DNA from: Paraburkholderia terricola
GTDB taxonomy: Bacteria > Pseudomonadota > Gammaproteobacteria > Burkholderiales > Burkholderiaceae
Direction: 5' to 3'
Length of the DNA: 35,831 bases
Assembly: GCF_900142195.1 (NCBI RefSeq)
Contig: NZ_FRAB01000058.1
Span: forward strand, 1 to 35,831
Part shown: one piece after another, positions 15,296 through 24,268 of the stretch
Position numbering within the stretch: the stretch's first letter is position 1
How the letters are laid out: each line of letters starts with the position of its first letter
Program-made: the position numbers and the translations under genes
The notes under the pieces: model-generated
Told to the model about the DNA's origin: nothing
The model's database searches: none
What the model saw: the letters and a program-made list of their open reading frames with translations, nothing else

Positions 15296-16270
15296 ATGGA
15301 CCGGTTTCAGTCAATGCAGGTGTTCGCCAAGGTGGTCGAGCTGAACAGCTTTTCCCGTGCGGCGGACGCGCTCCGTCTTCCGCGTTCGACGGTGTCAGTT
15401 GTCGTCAGGAAGCTGGAAGCACACTTGCGGATTCGTCTGATGCAGCGGACAACCCGGCGCCTTGGCCTTACTCTGGAAGGAGCGGAGTACTACAGGCATT
15501 GCAAACGGATCCTGGCCGAGATCAGGGAGTCGGAAGAGATGCTGGCTAGCGCTCAGAACGGACCGCGAGGTCGGCTTTCCGTTCAGTTGCCGATGGCGCT
15601 TGGAAGAATTGTTGTCTTGCCAGCCATCGACGACTTTCAAAAACGGTTCCCTGATCTGGAGCTGATGATCGGACTGGATGATCAATCCATTCACCCGCGC
15701 CATGAGAACCTCGACTGTACAATCCGCATGGGGGAACCTGAAGACCCAGGCGTCATCCAGCGCCGATTGTGTGATTTGGAGATAGTGACTGCTGGCAGCC
15801 CCGACTATCTTTTCCGTTACGGCGAACCTCAACGCGTGGAGGATCTCCAGCAACATCTGGCAGTGCAATGCCTCTCACACGCTACCGGAAGAGTCGCGAA
15901 CTTCATGTTTGACATCAACGGTGATGCGGTCGAGGTCGGCTTGCCGGCTGTGCTTTCAATCAGCGACGCGGAGGCCTGTGCAATATGCAGTGCTCGTGGC
16001 ATGGGGTTGATTCAGGCTCCGCGGTTCATACTTGCGCCGTACCTGAACTCAGGCGCACTCGTCGAAGTGCTGTCTCAGTGGCAGCCAAGGCCGATGCGGG
16101 TTGCTGCCGTATTTCCGCACCGCCGGCAGGTTGCACTTAAAGCACGCGTCTTTGTGGAGTGGGCGGCGGAGCTATTCGAAAAAAGTCCTTTACTTCTGGA
16201 TAACCTTGATCTTGGGGATTCCTCTCCAAGTGGCTATCGCGTCGACGCAGACGCGCCCTTGATCAACTGA
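15296..16270 (+). CDS. LysR-family transcriptional regulator
   Basis: A 324-residue LysR regulator. The N-terminal winged helix-turn-helix (residues 1-60) reads MQVFAKVVELNSFSRAADAL.. STVSVVVRKLEAHL, typical of the family. The substrate-binding domain starts about residue 90 (RGRLSVQLPMALGRIVVLPAIDDF) and ends with the usual helical region, plus a polar tail of about 25 residues. AGGAAATGAG precedes the ATG. It lies 174 bases after the efflux operon on the same strand. LysR regulators beside MexEF-type pumps (MexT in Pseudomonas) activate them, so it may control this operon, but adjacency is the only evidence here. The effector is unknown. Confidence 0.85.
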   Translation: MDRFQSMQVFAKVVELNSFSRAADALRLPRSTVSVVVRKLEAHLRIRLMQRTTRRLGLTLEGAEYYRHCKRILAEIRESEEMLASAQNGPRGRLSVQLPMALGRIVVLPAIDDFQKRFPDLELMIGLDDQSIHPRHENLDCTIRMGEPEDPGVIQRRLCDLEIVTAGSPDYLFRYGEPQRVEDLQQHLAVQCLSHATGRVANFMFDINGDAVEVGLPAVLSISDAEACAICSARGMGLIQAPRFILAPYLNSGALVEVLSQWQPRPMRVAAVFPHRRQVALKARVFVEWAAELFEKSPLLLDNLDLGDSSPSGYRVDADAPLIN

Positions 16271-16429
16271 TGGCGACCGGCTAGCGGAGAACGGGGTGCC
16301 CCGCGCTGGGTGGTGGATCCGTAGGGCGCGACACTTCGTATCACTCCCTACGCAATGAGTGCGTCTCCGACTTGCACCAACGAGCTAGATGTTATATCAA
16401 ATCCAAATTCACGAAAGATCATTGAGGTC

Positions 16430-16999
16430 ATGAGAAAATCCAGACAGGAGGCGGCCGAGACCCGCCAGCGCATCATCGAGGCGGCGTCCAGCCGGTTTCG
16501 GGAAAACGGCATAGACGGGACTGCCGTCGCCGATCTTATGTCGCAGGCGGGCCTGACACACGGCGGATTCTACAAACATTTCACATCGAAGGAACACGTA
16601 GTACTGGAGTCGCTGCAACTCGCCGCCGGTTCGCTGCGCGAATCGATGGAAGCGTCGCTGTCGCGTTCGACCGACGTCCGGGGTCTGAATGTCGCAATCA
16701 ACGACTATCTTTCTCTGGAGCATCGGGACGATCCTGGCAGCGGCTGTCCCTTCGTCGCACTCGCAAGCGAGTTGGCACGCTCCAGCGACGAAGTGCGCGA
16801 CGCGGCCACGGAGGGCATCGTGAACCTTGTCAACCTGATCGCAAGCCGTCTCACCGAACTGCCACCCGCTGCGGCAAGGAAGAAGGCGCTCGTCATGCTA
16901 TCAACCATGATGGGCGCACTTACCATGGCGCGTATGGTGAACGACGAGCAGTTGTCGTCCTCCATCCTCCGGGAGGCCAAGAAAGCGCTGCTGCCATGA
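16430..16999 (+). CDS. TetR-family transcriptional regulator
   Basis: A 189-residue TetR/AcrR regulator. The DNA-binding domain (residues 10-57) reads TRQRIIEAASSRFRENGIDGTAVADLMSQAGLTHGGFYKHF, split by the usual turn, with GFYKHF the family hallmark. The C-terminal helices form the ligand-binding and dimer part, including a GCPFVALASELARSSDEVR region typical of regulators of oxidoreductases or efflux. I chose ATG 16430 because the conserved domain begins a few residues later and GAGG sits just upstream. An ATG at 16355 would add 25 unusual residues. It is the last gene of the plus-strand efflux block and a good candidate for the repressor of that block. Confidence 0.85.
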   Translation: MRKSRQEAAETRQRIIEAASSRFRENGIDGTAVADLMSQAGLTHGGFYKHFTSKEHVVLESLQLAAGSLRESMEASLSRSTDVRGLNVAINDYLSLEHRDDPGSGCPFVALASELARSSDEVRDAATEGIVNLVNLIASRLTELPPAAARKKALVMLSTMMGALTMARMVNDEQLSSSILREAKKALLP

Positions 17000-17015
17000 T
17001 TTTTGTGGCAGCAGC
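16987..17015. terminator. Perfect 10-bp inverted repeat at the TetR gene end
   Basis: GCTGCTGCCA (16987-16996) and TGGCAGCAGC (17006-17015) form a perfect stem around a 9-base loop, and the TetR stop codon lies at the edge of the loop. There is no T-run after either arm, so intrinsic termination is possible but not typical. It separates this gene from the convergent minus-strand gene at 17115. Confidence 0.5.
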
Positions 17016-17114
17016 CATGTTTACGACAGGCGGCGGCCAACTTCATCGGCAAGGACGACTTGGATCAGCGGTAAGTTGCGGCTATATCGCGTGTTACGAC
17101 TGAACCGTGGCGGA

Positions 17115-17654
17115 TCAGGGCGATGGCACGGGCAAGATGATTTCCGAGGCGATTTTCCATTGACCATCTAAATTCAGCCATTGGATGATCATGATAAATG
17201 GACGCGGAGATGGATCCTGGCCGCCGTAGTTGACGGCGATTTTCATCGGCGCATACGTTTGTGCGACTGTCGAAGAAATGCCCACGGCTTTTAGCTTTAC
17301 CCAGTCAGGGAACAGGGTGAGTGTGCCGGCAGCATATATGTCCTGAAGCTTGTGAGCCACTGATTCAGATCCCCAAAAACCCGCCCAGCTTCCCTCCGCC
17401 GGATCGACGCTTTTGGCGACCAGCAGCGCTGAAGGTGAGTCCCAGAACATCTGCGCTATGGCCGTAGCGTCGTGCCGGTTTGCCGCCGACGTCAATTGCC
17501 TGAAGCGGTTCTTCACATCTTCAAGCGACCCATCGGGCAATGGGTGCGCAGAGCTAAGATTCACAGGAGCCACATCCGTTTCCGCGCCCTGCGTTGCCCC
17601 TACACACATCAACGCACCGGCGAGCGCGGCCGCGACGAGGTATATTTTTCTCAT
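17115..17654 (-). CDS. Exported NTF2-like (SnoaL/DUF4440-type) protein
   Basis: A 179-residue protein with a Sec signal peptide (MRKIYLVAAALAGALMCVGATQG, split near AQ/TQGA; cleavage about residue 24), so it acts in the periplasm. The rest has the NTF2-like pattern: a first helix LEDVKNRFRQLTSAANRHDATAIAQMFWDSP, a central helix ESVAHKLQDIYAAGTLTLF, then beta-strands ending in FIMIIQWLNLDGQWKIASEIIL. AGGA lies 6 bases before the ATG. It follows the quinone oxidoreductase gene by about 90 bases on the same strand and may belong to its operon. No catalytic role can be assigned: family members include binders and small hydrolases or isomerases. Confidence 0.75.
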   Translation of the reverse strand: MRKIYLVAAALAGALMCVGATQGAETDVAPVNLSSAHPLPDGSLEDVKNRFRQLTSAANRHDATAIAQMFWDSPSALLVAKSVDPAEGSWAGFWGSESVAHKLQDIYAAGTLTLFPDWVKLKAVGISSTVAQTYAPMKIAVNYGGQDPSPRPFIMIIQWLNLDGQWKIASEIILPVPSP

Positions 17655-17747
17655 AAATAATCCTGGGATTGCGATCTTTCAGGGAGAACGTTCAGCGAGC
17701 GGGACCATGAGCTGACCTGCGCGAACGCCTTGGAGCAGCGCCACTGA

Positions 17748-18746
17748 TCAGTACCTCGGATCAAGGACGATGACGCCTTGGGCCTCCCGGCGTTCGAGCA
17801 TGGCGTGCGCATCGGCCGCGCGGCTGAGCGGGAGCGTAGCCGCAACCCTCGGTCGGATCAGTCCTTGTCCAATGCCGTCTTTCAGGAAGCGCAGACCACG
17901 CTGGATAAGGTCTGGGCGCTGAAAAAACGAGGGCAGATAGACTCCGGTCAGCGTTTGCGCTTTTGCCATCAACCGACGCGGCGCGAGAGGTTTGCCGGGG
18001 CCGCGCGTCGAACCGATGACAACACATCGGCCGAGCATGCCAAGGCAGGCGAAGTTCTCGTCGAAGACGTCGCCTCCGATTGTTTCGAGGATCACGTCGA
18101 CGCCTTTCCCGTCGGTGAGGCTCAGGACCGATTGCGGCCAGTGTGGCGAGTCATACGCAATCGCATGGTCGGCGCCACGGCTCAGTACGAAGGCTCGGCG
18201 GCTGTCTGAGCTCGCGGTCCCGATTACCGTGGCCGCACCGAGTACTTTCGCAATCTGGACGGCGAGGTTGCCGACGCCGCCGGCTGCGCCATGGACCAGC
18301 AGGCTTTCGCCCGGGCGCAGCACGGTGCAAACCTGAAGAGCGAGAAATGCAGTTACGCCCTGACACGGCACGCTCGCCATGACGAAATCATCGGCATCGT
18401 CTTCGAGTTCAACGAGCATGTCAGCGCGAGCCACTGCACGTTGCGCGTAAGCGCCCTTCGACATCAGGGCCATCACCTTGCGCCCAACCAGGTGGTCGTG
18501 CGCCTCGGTGCCGGCATTCAGCACACGGCCGACCACTTGCAGCCCGCCGACTTGAGGTAGCGTCACGCCGCCGACCTGCGTCTCCGCCCGGTTATAGACA
18601 CCCAAGCGCTCCCGAATATCCGGAAAATTGACACCGATAGCAGTGGTTTCGATCAACACTTCGCCCGCTCGCGGCTCGGGGTCGGGCAATCCGACGTACT
18701 CGAGGACTTCGGGGCCCCCGAATTTTCGATACTGAATGGCTTTCAT
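17748..18746 (-). CDS. Zinc-free NAD(P)H:quinone oxidoreductase (MDR superfamily)
   Basis: A 332-residue medium-chain dehydrogenase/reductase without the structural or catalytic zinc ligands, as in quinone oxidoreductases (QOR, NADPH2:quinone reductase). The N-terminal GroES-like domain begins MKAIQYRKFGGPEVLE and contains GVNFPDIRERLG. The Rossmann fold starts at LLVHGAAGGVGNLAVQIAK (nucleotide motif 153-159), with DVILETIGGDVF and LGRCVVIGSTRG after it. GGAAG is 6 bases upstream of the ATG. It starts 23 bases after the MFS transporter stop, so it is in the same transcript. One- or two-electron reduction of quinones or enones is the family activity; the substrate is unknown. Confidence 0.9.
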   Translation of the reverse strand: MKAIQYRKFGGPEVLEYVGLPDPEPRAGEVLIETTAIGVNFPDIRERLGVYNRAETQVGGVTLPQVGGLQVVGRVLNAGTEAHDHLVGRKVMALMSKGAYAQRAVARADMLVELEDDADDFVMASVPCQGVTAFLALQVCTVLRPGESLLVHGAAGGVGNLAVQIAKVLGAATVIGTASSDSRRAFVLSRGADHAIAYDSPHWPQSVLSLTDGKGVDVILETIGGDVFDENFACLGMLGRCVVIGSTRGPGKPLAPRRLMAKAQTLTGVYLPSFFQRPDLIQRGLRFLKDGIGQGLIRPRVAATLPLSRAADAHAMLERREAQGVIVLDPRY

Positions 18747-18769
18747 TGAGAACTTCCTGTTTGATTAGA

Positions 18770-19969
18770 TCATGCCTCGCCTGGGCGAGAGCGGATCGGG
18801 TCCGACTTCGCCCAGAGGGCAATGCCGAGTTGCCCTGACAGGGCGATGACGACCAGTGCTGTAGATAACATCGGCAACTGCGTAAGACGGATGCCCGCGG
18901 CAAGGGCGAGCCCGCCCAGCGCAGCGCCAGCAGCGCTACCGAGATAGTGCGCGGAGCTCTGTAATGCGACGACAACGCTTGCTTTATCCGGATGCAAAGT
19001 CAGCAATCTGTGTTGTTGTGGCGCCTGCGAGGACCACGCCGCGGCGCCCCACACACCAAACAGGGCGAGAGCCGCTACGGGATAGGGCAGCGCTGGTCCC
19101 AAGGTCCCGAAAACTGCGACCATCAGAATCTGTACGACGGACATCACCCATTCGGGGCGGCCGGTAGCGTCGATCAGCGCGCCGCAGAAGTAGATGCCGA
19201 GAACCCCGCCTACACTCCAGGCCCACAGATAGGGCAACGGGTCAGTGATGCCGCCGCTCGCGCGCAGCAGCGGTGCCACGAAGGTGTAAAGCCCGATTGA
19301 TGCCGCAGATGTGACGAATGAAACAGCAATAGTTGCCGCGACACGTGGATCGACCAGTACTGCAACGCGTTGGCGAAGCGAAGGTGGTGTCGAGGCGGCG
19401 ATTTCGGGCATGCGCGATACGACGCCCGTGAATGCGATTCCACCTAGCGCCACTATCAGCCACATCGCGCTTCTCCAGCCGAAACCCCCAGCGACAATGA
19501 GACCGCACGGTACGCCCACGGCGGTGCCCAGCGCGAGGCCGCCCACAACGAGGCCGAGTGCGCGGCCTCGTCGTTCCTGAGAAACCATGCTTGCAGCAGC
19601 ACTGAAGGCGCTGGGACCATATAGGCCGGCGCCGACTCCTGCCGCCGCGCGCGACAGGAGCAGAACGGGGAAGCTTGTTGCGAGTGCGCTAAGGGTGTTC
19701 GCGAGCGTGAAAAGGACCAGCGCTGCGCCCAGCACGCGCCGCACGGGTTTGCCTGCCGTCAGTGCGCCAAACACCGGCGCTGCAACGGCATAACACGCAG
19801 TGAAGATTGTGACTGTTTGACCTGCCACGGAGGCAGAGACCGCGAAGGTGTTGGCGATGCCGGGCAGCAAGCCCGCCATGATGTACGCGTCGATGCCAAG
19901 CGCAAACGTGCCGAGGCATAAGGGAAGAATCCTGATCAACCTGGCTCCTCGGAAATCGTTAACTTCCAT
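18770..19969 (-). CDS. MFS transporter (DHA1-type exporter)
   Basis: A 399-residue major facilitator with about 12 membrane helices. The start is followed by IRILPLCLGTFALGIDAYIMAGLLPGIA (TM1, with the Asp common in DHA1 drug exporters), and GQTVTIFTACYAVAAPVFGALTAG (TM2). A loop motif A-like segment GKPVRRVLG comes next, then RAAAGVGAGLYGPSAFSAAA (motif C-like antiporter region in TM5). It is probably a proton antiporter for small organic molecules. The frame can be extended to a TTG at 20035, but that TTGACA looks like a promoter -35. I therefore chose the ATG at 19969 just before the first conserved residues. It is divergent from the LysR gene at 20113 and upstream of the quinone oxidoreductase. 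Confidence 0.88.
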   Translation of the reverse strand: MEVNDFRGARLIRILPLCLGTFALGIDAYIMAGLLPGIANTFAVSASVAGQTVTIFTACYAVAAPVFGALTAGKPVRRVLGAALVLFTLANTLSALATSFPVLLLSRAAAGVGAGLYGPSAFSAAASMVSQERRGRALGLVVGGLALGTAVGVPCGLIVAGGFGWRSAMWLIVALGGIAFTGVVSRMPEIAASTPPSLRQRVAVLVDPRVAATIAVSFVTSAASIGLYTFVAPLLRASGGITDPLPYLWAWSVGGVLGIYFCGALIDATGRPEWVMSVVQILMVAVFGTLGPALPYPVAALALFGVWGAAAWSSQAPQQHRLLTLHPDKASVVVALQSSAHYLGSAAGAALGGLALAAGIRLTQLPMLSTALVVIALSGQLGIALWAKSDPIRSRPGEA

Positions 19970-20085
19970 CGCTATCAATGGATGCCGCGAGATGCGGCGT
20001 ATGCACGCGGCGCCGGCATCGCGATAAGATGTCAAGCGTCATGAAAAATAGCACTCGTACCGGAAGTCGGGAACCCGGAAAGCAT

Positions 20086-20100
20086 TCACATCGCTTGTGA
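20086..20100. promoter_or_regulatory. LysR-type palindrome in the divergent promoter region
   Basis: TCACA-tcgct-TGTGA (20086-20090 / 20096-20100) is a perfect inverted repeat 13 bases before the LysR start, between the divergent MFS and LysR genes. LysR regulators commonly bind such interrupted palindromes between themselves and the genes they control. The TTGACA on the minus strand (around 20030-20035) may be the -35 of the MFS operon. Confidence 0.5.
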
Positions 20101-20112
20101 GAATTTGCACCA

Positions 20113-20988
20113 ATGTTCGACTGGAATGACATGAGACATTTCATTGCCCTGGCGGAGGCGGGCACTCTGTCGGGTGCGGCGCGCAAGCTGCAGGTCGATC
20201 ACGCGACGGTTGCGCGGCGTATCGCAGCGCTGGAGCACGCGCTGGGAGAAACGCTGGTGGACCGTCTTGCGAGACGTTGGCGTCTGACCGATGCGGGCAT
20301 CGACGTTGCGCGCGTCGCCGAGGGCATGCAGGCGCAGGCTCATGCATTGGAAAGGGCAGTACGAAGCCGTAAGACGGGAGCGCGGGCGAGAGTCACTGTC
20401 AGTGCACCGCCTGCTTTCGCGAGCGTCTTCCTCGCGCCACGTTTTGCCGAACTTGCTTCACGGCATCCAGAAATTGAACTGACGCTCCTGGGCACGCAGC
20501 CGATGATCTCGCTCAGTCGTCAGGAGGCGGATATTGCCGTCCGCCTGACTCAACCTACCGAGGCAAGTTATGTTTCCCGGAGAATCGGAAGCGTGACGTA
20601 TGGGCTGTATGCAGCGCAGGGCTACATCAGCCGGCCATCCGACGAATGGCAGTTCATTGCTTATCACGCGGCACTCGATCACGTACCGGAGCAAGTATGG
20701 CTACTTGACTTCGCGGATGGCCGCCGCATCGGATTCAGGAGCAACGATCTGGTGAGCCAGCTTGCCGCGGCGCGCGGAGGTCTGGGGATTGCCGCGTTGC
20801 CTCATTTTTTTGCGGCAGACGATAAACGCGTAATCGCGCTGCCTGTGGGCGCAGAAAAACTGTCGCGTGATATCTATCTGATCGCCCACGTGGACATGCG
20901 ACGGCAGGCGGCTGTGCGCCTTGTGATGGATTTCATTGCGGAGAAGTTCGTCAATGACTTTCACAATGGCGAGCAGTACAACGGATAG
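20113..20988 (+). CDS. LysR-family transcriptional regulator
   Basis: A 291-residue LysR regulator. The helix-turn-helix (1-60) is MRHFIALAEAGTLSGAARKL..DHATVARRIAALEHAL. The effector domain starts near residue 90 (RARVTVSAPPAFASVFLAPRF) and includes GLGIAALPHFFA, the conserved region before the last strand. It is divergently transcribed from the MFS/quinone oxidoreductase operon with a palindrome in between, the usual arrangement of a LysR regulator and its target. It is therefore the likely regulator of the operon at 17115-19969. The effector is unknown, perhaps a quinone or aromatic compound judging by the target enzymes (inference). Confidence 0.88.
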   Translation: MFDWNDMRHFIALAEAGTLSGAARKLQVDHATVARRIAALEHALGETLVDRLARRWRLTDAGIDVARVAEGMQAQAHALERAVRSRKTGARARVTVSAPPAFASVFLAPRFAELASRHPEIELTLLGTQPMISLSRQEADIAVRLTQPTEASYVSRRIGSVTYGLYAAQGYISRPSDEWQFIAYHAALDHVPEQVWLLDFADGRRIGFRSNDLVSQLAAARGGLGIAALPHFFAADDKRVIALPVGAEKLSRDIYLIAHVDMRRQAAVRLVMDFIAEKFVNDFHNGEQYNG

Positions 20989-21222
20989 TTCGCTGCCGCC
21001 CGAGATGAAGACTGATTGCGAAAAGCAGCGGGTCATTCGGCCGCAAGTCAGACGGCGAGGTAGCGGCTCTTTGGGAATCGCTGATGGATAGCCGACACGG
21101 TATCTATCCGCCTCATACCGAAGCACAATGAGCAAGCGCAATGAATTGACCAGCGGCCAGGCCGGCCTATCGCGGTCAATGAGGGTAGCGAGCACTAGCG
21201 TCCGGCTGATCGAAGGCCGATG
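20989..21222. other. Intergenic, no gene seen
   Basis: This lies between the convergent LysR and SDR genes. A short plus-strand reading with DGEVAALWESLMDSRHGIYP (ending near 21130) looks protein-like but has no start signal and no recognised family. It may be a remnant. Confidence 0.3.
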
Positions 21223-21999
21223 TCAAACGATGAAATCGACCACGCCACCGTCGACTCTGGGCGCAGCACCGGTCGTCGCTGATGCCTGCCTGGAGGCGAC
21301 ATAGACCACCATATTCGCAACCTCTTCTACCGTTGCGGGTCGCTGGATGATAGAGGTCGGTCGATAGGTCTTCACGAAGTCAATACCGACTTGCTCAAAG
21401 GACCCGTCGGCCGTGATTTGGTCCTTAAGCATTTCGCCCGCTCCCTCGGTAAAAGTCGGCCCGGGCAGGACCGAATTCACTGTCACGCCGATGCCTGCCA
21501 TACGCTTCGCGAGGCCGCGAGCGAGAGCCACGTCCGCCGTTTTGCTAATGCCATAGTGAATCATCTCTACGGGGACGTTGAATGCGGATTCCGAACCCAG
21601 GAAGACGAAACGACCCCACGCCTTTTCTGCCATCCTTGGCAAATAAGCACGGGCGAGTCGCATACCCGCCATGACGTTTATCTGCCAGTGACGATCCCAG
21701 ATCTCGTCATCGGTATCAAAAAAATCTTTCGGTTGAAAAATCCCGAGGTTGCTTACGACGATGTCTGGTTCGACCTCGGCTTCGATCAGGCCATGACAAC
21801 CGTCGGCGGTGGCGAGATCGAAGGCATGACCCCGCGCGCGCGCCCCAAGGCGCGCAATGGCCGCATCGACCTTTTGTCTGGTGCGACCGTTTACAACAAC
21901 GTCGGCCCCGGCGTTATGAAGCGCGTGGGCAATCGCAAAACCAATGCCTTCTGTTGAACCTGTGACGAGGGCGATCTTGCCCGAGAGATCTACATTCAC
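21223..21999 (-). CDS. Short-chain dehydrogenase/reductase (SDR)
   Basis: A 258-residue classical SDR. The cofactor motif TGSTEGIG (13-20) starts the Rossmann fold, NGRT follows the second strand, and NLG (84-86) replaces the usual NNAG. The catalytic set is Ser136 (GSESAF), Tyr149 and Lys153 (HYGISK), all present. PGPTFTEGAG follows the sixth strand. The start is a GTG with AGGAG 7 bases upstream. It lies 74 bases downstream of the truncated NmrA-like gene on the same strand, so the two probably formed an operon before the IS701-type insertion cut off the promoter side. The substrate is unknown (alcohol, ketone or 3-oxoacyl type). Confidence 0.9.
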   Translation of the reverse strand: MNVDLSGKIALVTGSTEGIGFAIAHALHNAGADVVVNGRTRQKVDAAIARLGARARGHAFDLATADGCHGLIEAEVEPDIVVSNLGIFQPKDFFDTDDEIWDRHWQINVMAGMRLARAYLPRMAEKAWGRFVFLGSESAFNVPVEMIHYGISKTADVALARGLAKRMAGIGVTVNSVLPGPTFTEGAGEMLKDQITADGSFEQVGIDFVKTYRPTSIIQRPATVEEVANMVVYVASRQASATTGAAPRVDGGVVDFIV

Positions 22000-22073
22000 T
22001 TCGTTTCTCCTGTGAGTAATATTTGATGCTGCGATTCTGGCGTTTTATGCGGGCCGTTGCGCCGACCGACCGT

Positions 22074-22864
22074 TCAGATTCCGGTACCGGCTTCGAATTG
22101 GTTGCGGTGCTTGGAAACGAACGCCTGAACGGTCATCGGTGCCTTCCCTGTGAGTCTCGCAATAACCTCATCTTCGCCGGAAAAAATGCCGTCCTTGTAA
22201 TCAACGGCGATGGCGCAGAAGTGTTGGATCAGAAATTCCGGCAGGCCCGCATTCTCCAGGCGCTCGCGGTATTGTGGGATGGTCGATGGCTGATAGATAA
22301 TCTCGCGACCCAAGACCCCGCTTACCGCTGCAGCGATTCCGGACTGATCAAGCTCGACTGGTCCATGGAGGTTATAGGTCTTTCCGGCATGTCCATCTGG
22401 GGCGGCGAGTATTGTCGCGATCAGGCGTGCCTGGTCCTCCGCTGCAATCGGCGCATGGCGACCCGCTCCATACGGCAGGTCGATGATCCCTTGTTCGATA
22501 ATCGCTGTGCGTGAGTGCGGATACAACAGCCATTGCGAGAAGAAGGTGGGACGAAGATGTGTGGTCGGAACACCCGACCGGTCAAAGATGCGCTCGGCAA
22601 TCCAGTGGTCGCGTGCTGCGTGGCTTTTTGAATCCTCTCGTGCAGAGATCTGCGACATATTGACGATGAGCTTCACGTTTGCCCGCCTGGCCGCGTCGTC
22701 AAAATAGGCCATTGCTGGAATAATCCCTGGGCGAACCGGATAGCAGAAGTACGCTGCACTGACGTCGGCGAGCGCCCGGATTGCATCGTCATGGACCAGG
22801 AGATCGCCGACAACCACCTGGGCGCCCATGATCCGCAACGCCTCTGCGCGACTATCGTCCCTAT
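22074..22864 (-). pseudogene. NmrA-like NAD(P)-binding protein, 5' end removed by IS insertion
   Basis: The reading encodes an NmrA-like atypical SDR. Residues RAEALRIMGAQVVVGDL correspond to the end of the second beta-strand region, followed by ADVSAAYFCYPVRPGI and ISAREDSKSHAARDHW. VPTTHLRPTFFSQWLL and YNLHGPVELDQSGIAAAVSGVLG come next. The open frame runs straight into the IS701-type left end at 22864, and the first roughly 45-50 residues, including the GxxGxxG cofactor motif, are missing. They are not recognisable on the far side of the element either. The longest ATG-started protein has 254 residues (from 22838) but lacks the nucleotide motif, so it is very likely inactive. Confidence 0.75.
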
Positions 22865-22878
22865 TACTACTGTGTTAA
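22865..22878 (+). repeat. Left terminal inverted repeat of the IS701-type element
   Basis: TACTACTGTGTTAA, identical to the reverse complement of 24251-24264. The similarity ends at the next base. Confidence 0.85.
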
Positions 22879-24202
22879 CAACTACTCGGTTTTCCGGCCG
22901 CAGCACGGGCACCGTTCAAGGCAAGCAAGTAGCGCGGCAGCAAGCTCCAATCGCAACGTTGTGATTGAATCCGCCACGTGTCGCTGCTTACGCAGGGGCG
23001 CCCCGGGGCCGGAAGCCTTTGGGTAAGGAAGACACCTCGCCGAGTAACCGATGAGCTGGAGTTTTTTTGCACCACCAAACGTTCAGTGACGAGAAAACCG
23101 TAAGCCGCTATGCACAGCGTCGCGTGGTGGTGAAAGCCGCGCCAGCTGCGTCCCTCGAAATGCCCCAAGCCGAGTTCCTGCTTGAGCTCCTGGTAATCGC
23201 GCTCAATACGCCAGCGCAGTTTTGCGAGTCGCACGAGTTCCTTGATTGGCGTATCAGCCGGCAGCGTACTGAGGAAATACCTGGTCGGCTCGACTTCTGC
23301 CGTGGGCCACTCGATGAACAACCATTGCTCCGCGCTGGCCTCGCCTGGCCGGGCTGCGCGGGAGGCGCAATGCACCCGTACCGCCGCAAAACGCGACGAC
23401 AAGGCGCAGTGGGTGCCTTCGCGCCACGTGACAGTGCGAAAGCGTCGCGACGGCAATTGCATGGCCAGCTCCTTTGCTTGCAGCGGCGCCAGCGCTTGCG
23501 ACTGCAAGCTGACCGTCCCGGTCACCCCGACCATATAAGTGAAGCCCATCGCCGTGAGTTGCTCGCGGAACTCCGTGCTCGCCCCGTAACCGGCGTCAGC
23601 CAGAACCAGTTCGGGCAGCGATTCCACTTCGCCGAGGTTCTCAAGCAGTTGCAGCGCGAGCATCGGCTTGGTGACGAACTCAAGCGCCTCGGGCACTTTG
23701 GCATGCTTACGCCGTTGCGGGTCATCTGCCCAGCTTTGCGGCAAATACAGTTGGTAGCGCACCGGCAGACTGAAGTGTTCATTGGCAAGCGAGATGCTGA
23801 CTGCGACCTGGCAGTTGTCCTGCTTACCCAATTGGCCGCAGTACTGCCGAGCGACCCCGACCGAGTGCTTACCCTTCTTCGGAAAGCCGGTATCGTCAAT
23901 AATCAGCGCCTCAGGCGAACCCGCGCGCCGGCTAATTCGCTCAAGTACGTAACTGCGCACCGCATCAAGCACCAAGTCGTCCGACCACGGCGCATCGGCC
24001 ACAAAGTGATGCAGACGTTGATGTTCCGAACGCACCCGGTCTGGCGACAAATGCGCCGCCATGGGTTCAACGCTCTTACGCTTAACCGGCAGCATCAACC
24101 CCGTGCAGTAGCCGCGAAACGGCTCGACACGGTCAGCGTGTCCAAGCGACTGGGCCATCTCAGAGACACGTACTCCTCGAACCGCTTCGCAGAGATTTCC
24201 AT
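22875..24202 (-). pseudogene. IS701-family DDE transposase, frameshifted near the N-terminus
   Basis: The main frame (ATG 24158 to 22875, 427 residues) encodes an IS701/DDE_5 transposase. It contains GHADRVEPFRGYCTGLMLP, KRKSVEPMAAHL, the first catalytic Asp region LIIDDTGFPKKGKHSVGV, the second Asp in LVLADAGYG, and the Glu region RIERDYQELKQELGLGHFEG. The best start signal, AGGAGAGCG before ATG 24202, is in another frame. It encodes MEISAKRFEEYVS, which fits the family N-terminus directly before EMAQSLG. Two extra bases (tandem CT, 24162-24166) separate the two frames. Either the gene is inactivated, or translation restarts at ATG 24158, giving a protein 13-14 residues short. Confidence 0.75.
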
Positions 24203-24250
24203 CGCTCTCCTCATAACGCAGTTGAAGACAAGCGAATAATGCCTTATTTT

Positions 24251-24264
24251 TTAACACAGTAGTA
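24251..24264 (-). repeat. Right terminal inverted repeat of the IS701-type element
   Basis: This is the reverse complement of the left repeat. The transposase start lies about 50 bases inside this end. Confidence 0.85.
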
Positions 24265-24268
24265 CTAG

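Larger units (their letters stand above)
22865..24264. mobile_element. IS701-family insertion sequence (about 1.4 kb)
   Basis: The element is bounded by a 14-bp perfect terminal inverted repeat, TACTACTGTGTTAA at 22865-22878 and its complement at 24251-24264. Inside is one transposase gene on the minus strand. Size (1400 bp) and transposase fit the IS701 family. The flanking 4-mers are CTAT (left) and CTAG (right). IS701 elements typically duplicate a YTAR tetramer, so this looks like a target duplication with one changed base, though imperfect flanks could also mean a secondary rearrangement. It truncates the NmrA-like gene. Confidence 0.85.

Noticed and set aside
19970..20035. TTG start extending the MFS transporter by 22 residues
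   Set aside because: The TTG is part of TTGACA, a likely -35 element, and no ribosome binding site precedes it.
23067..24239. 390-residue plus-strand frame antisense to the IS701 transposase
   Set aside because: Composition is that of a shadow of the GC-rich transposase gene; no start signal and no recognised domain.
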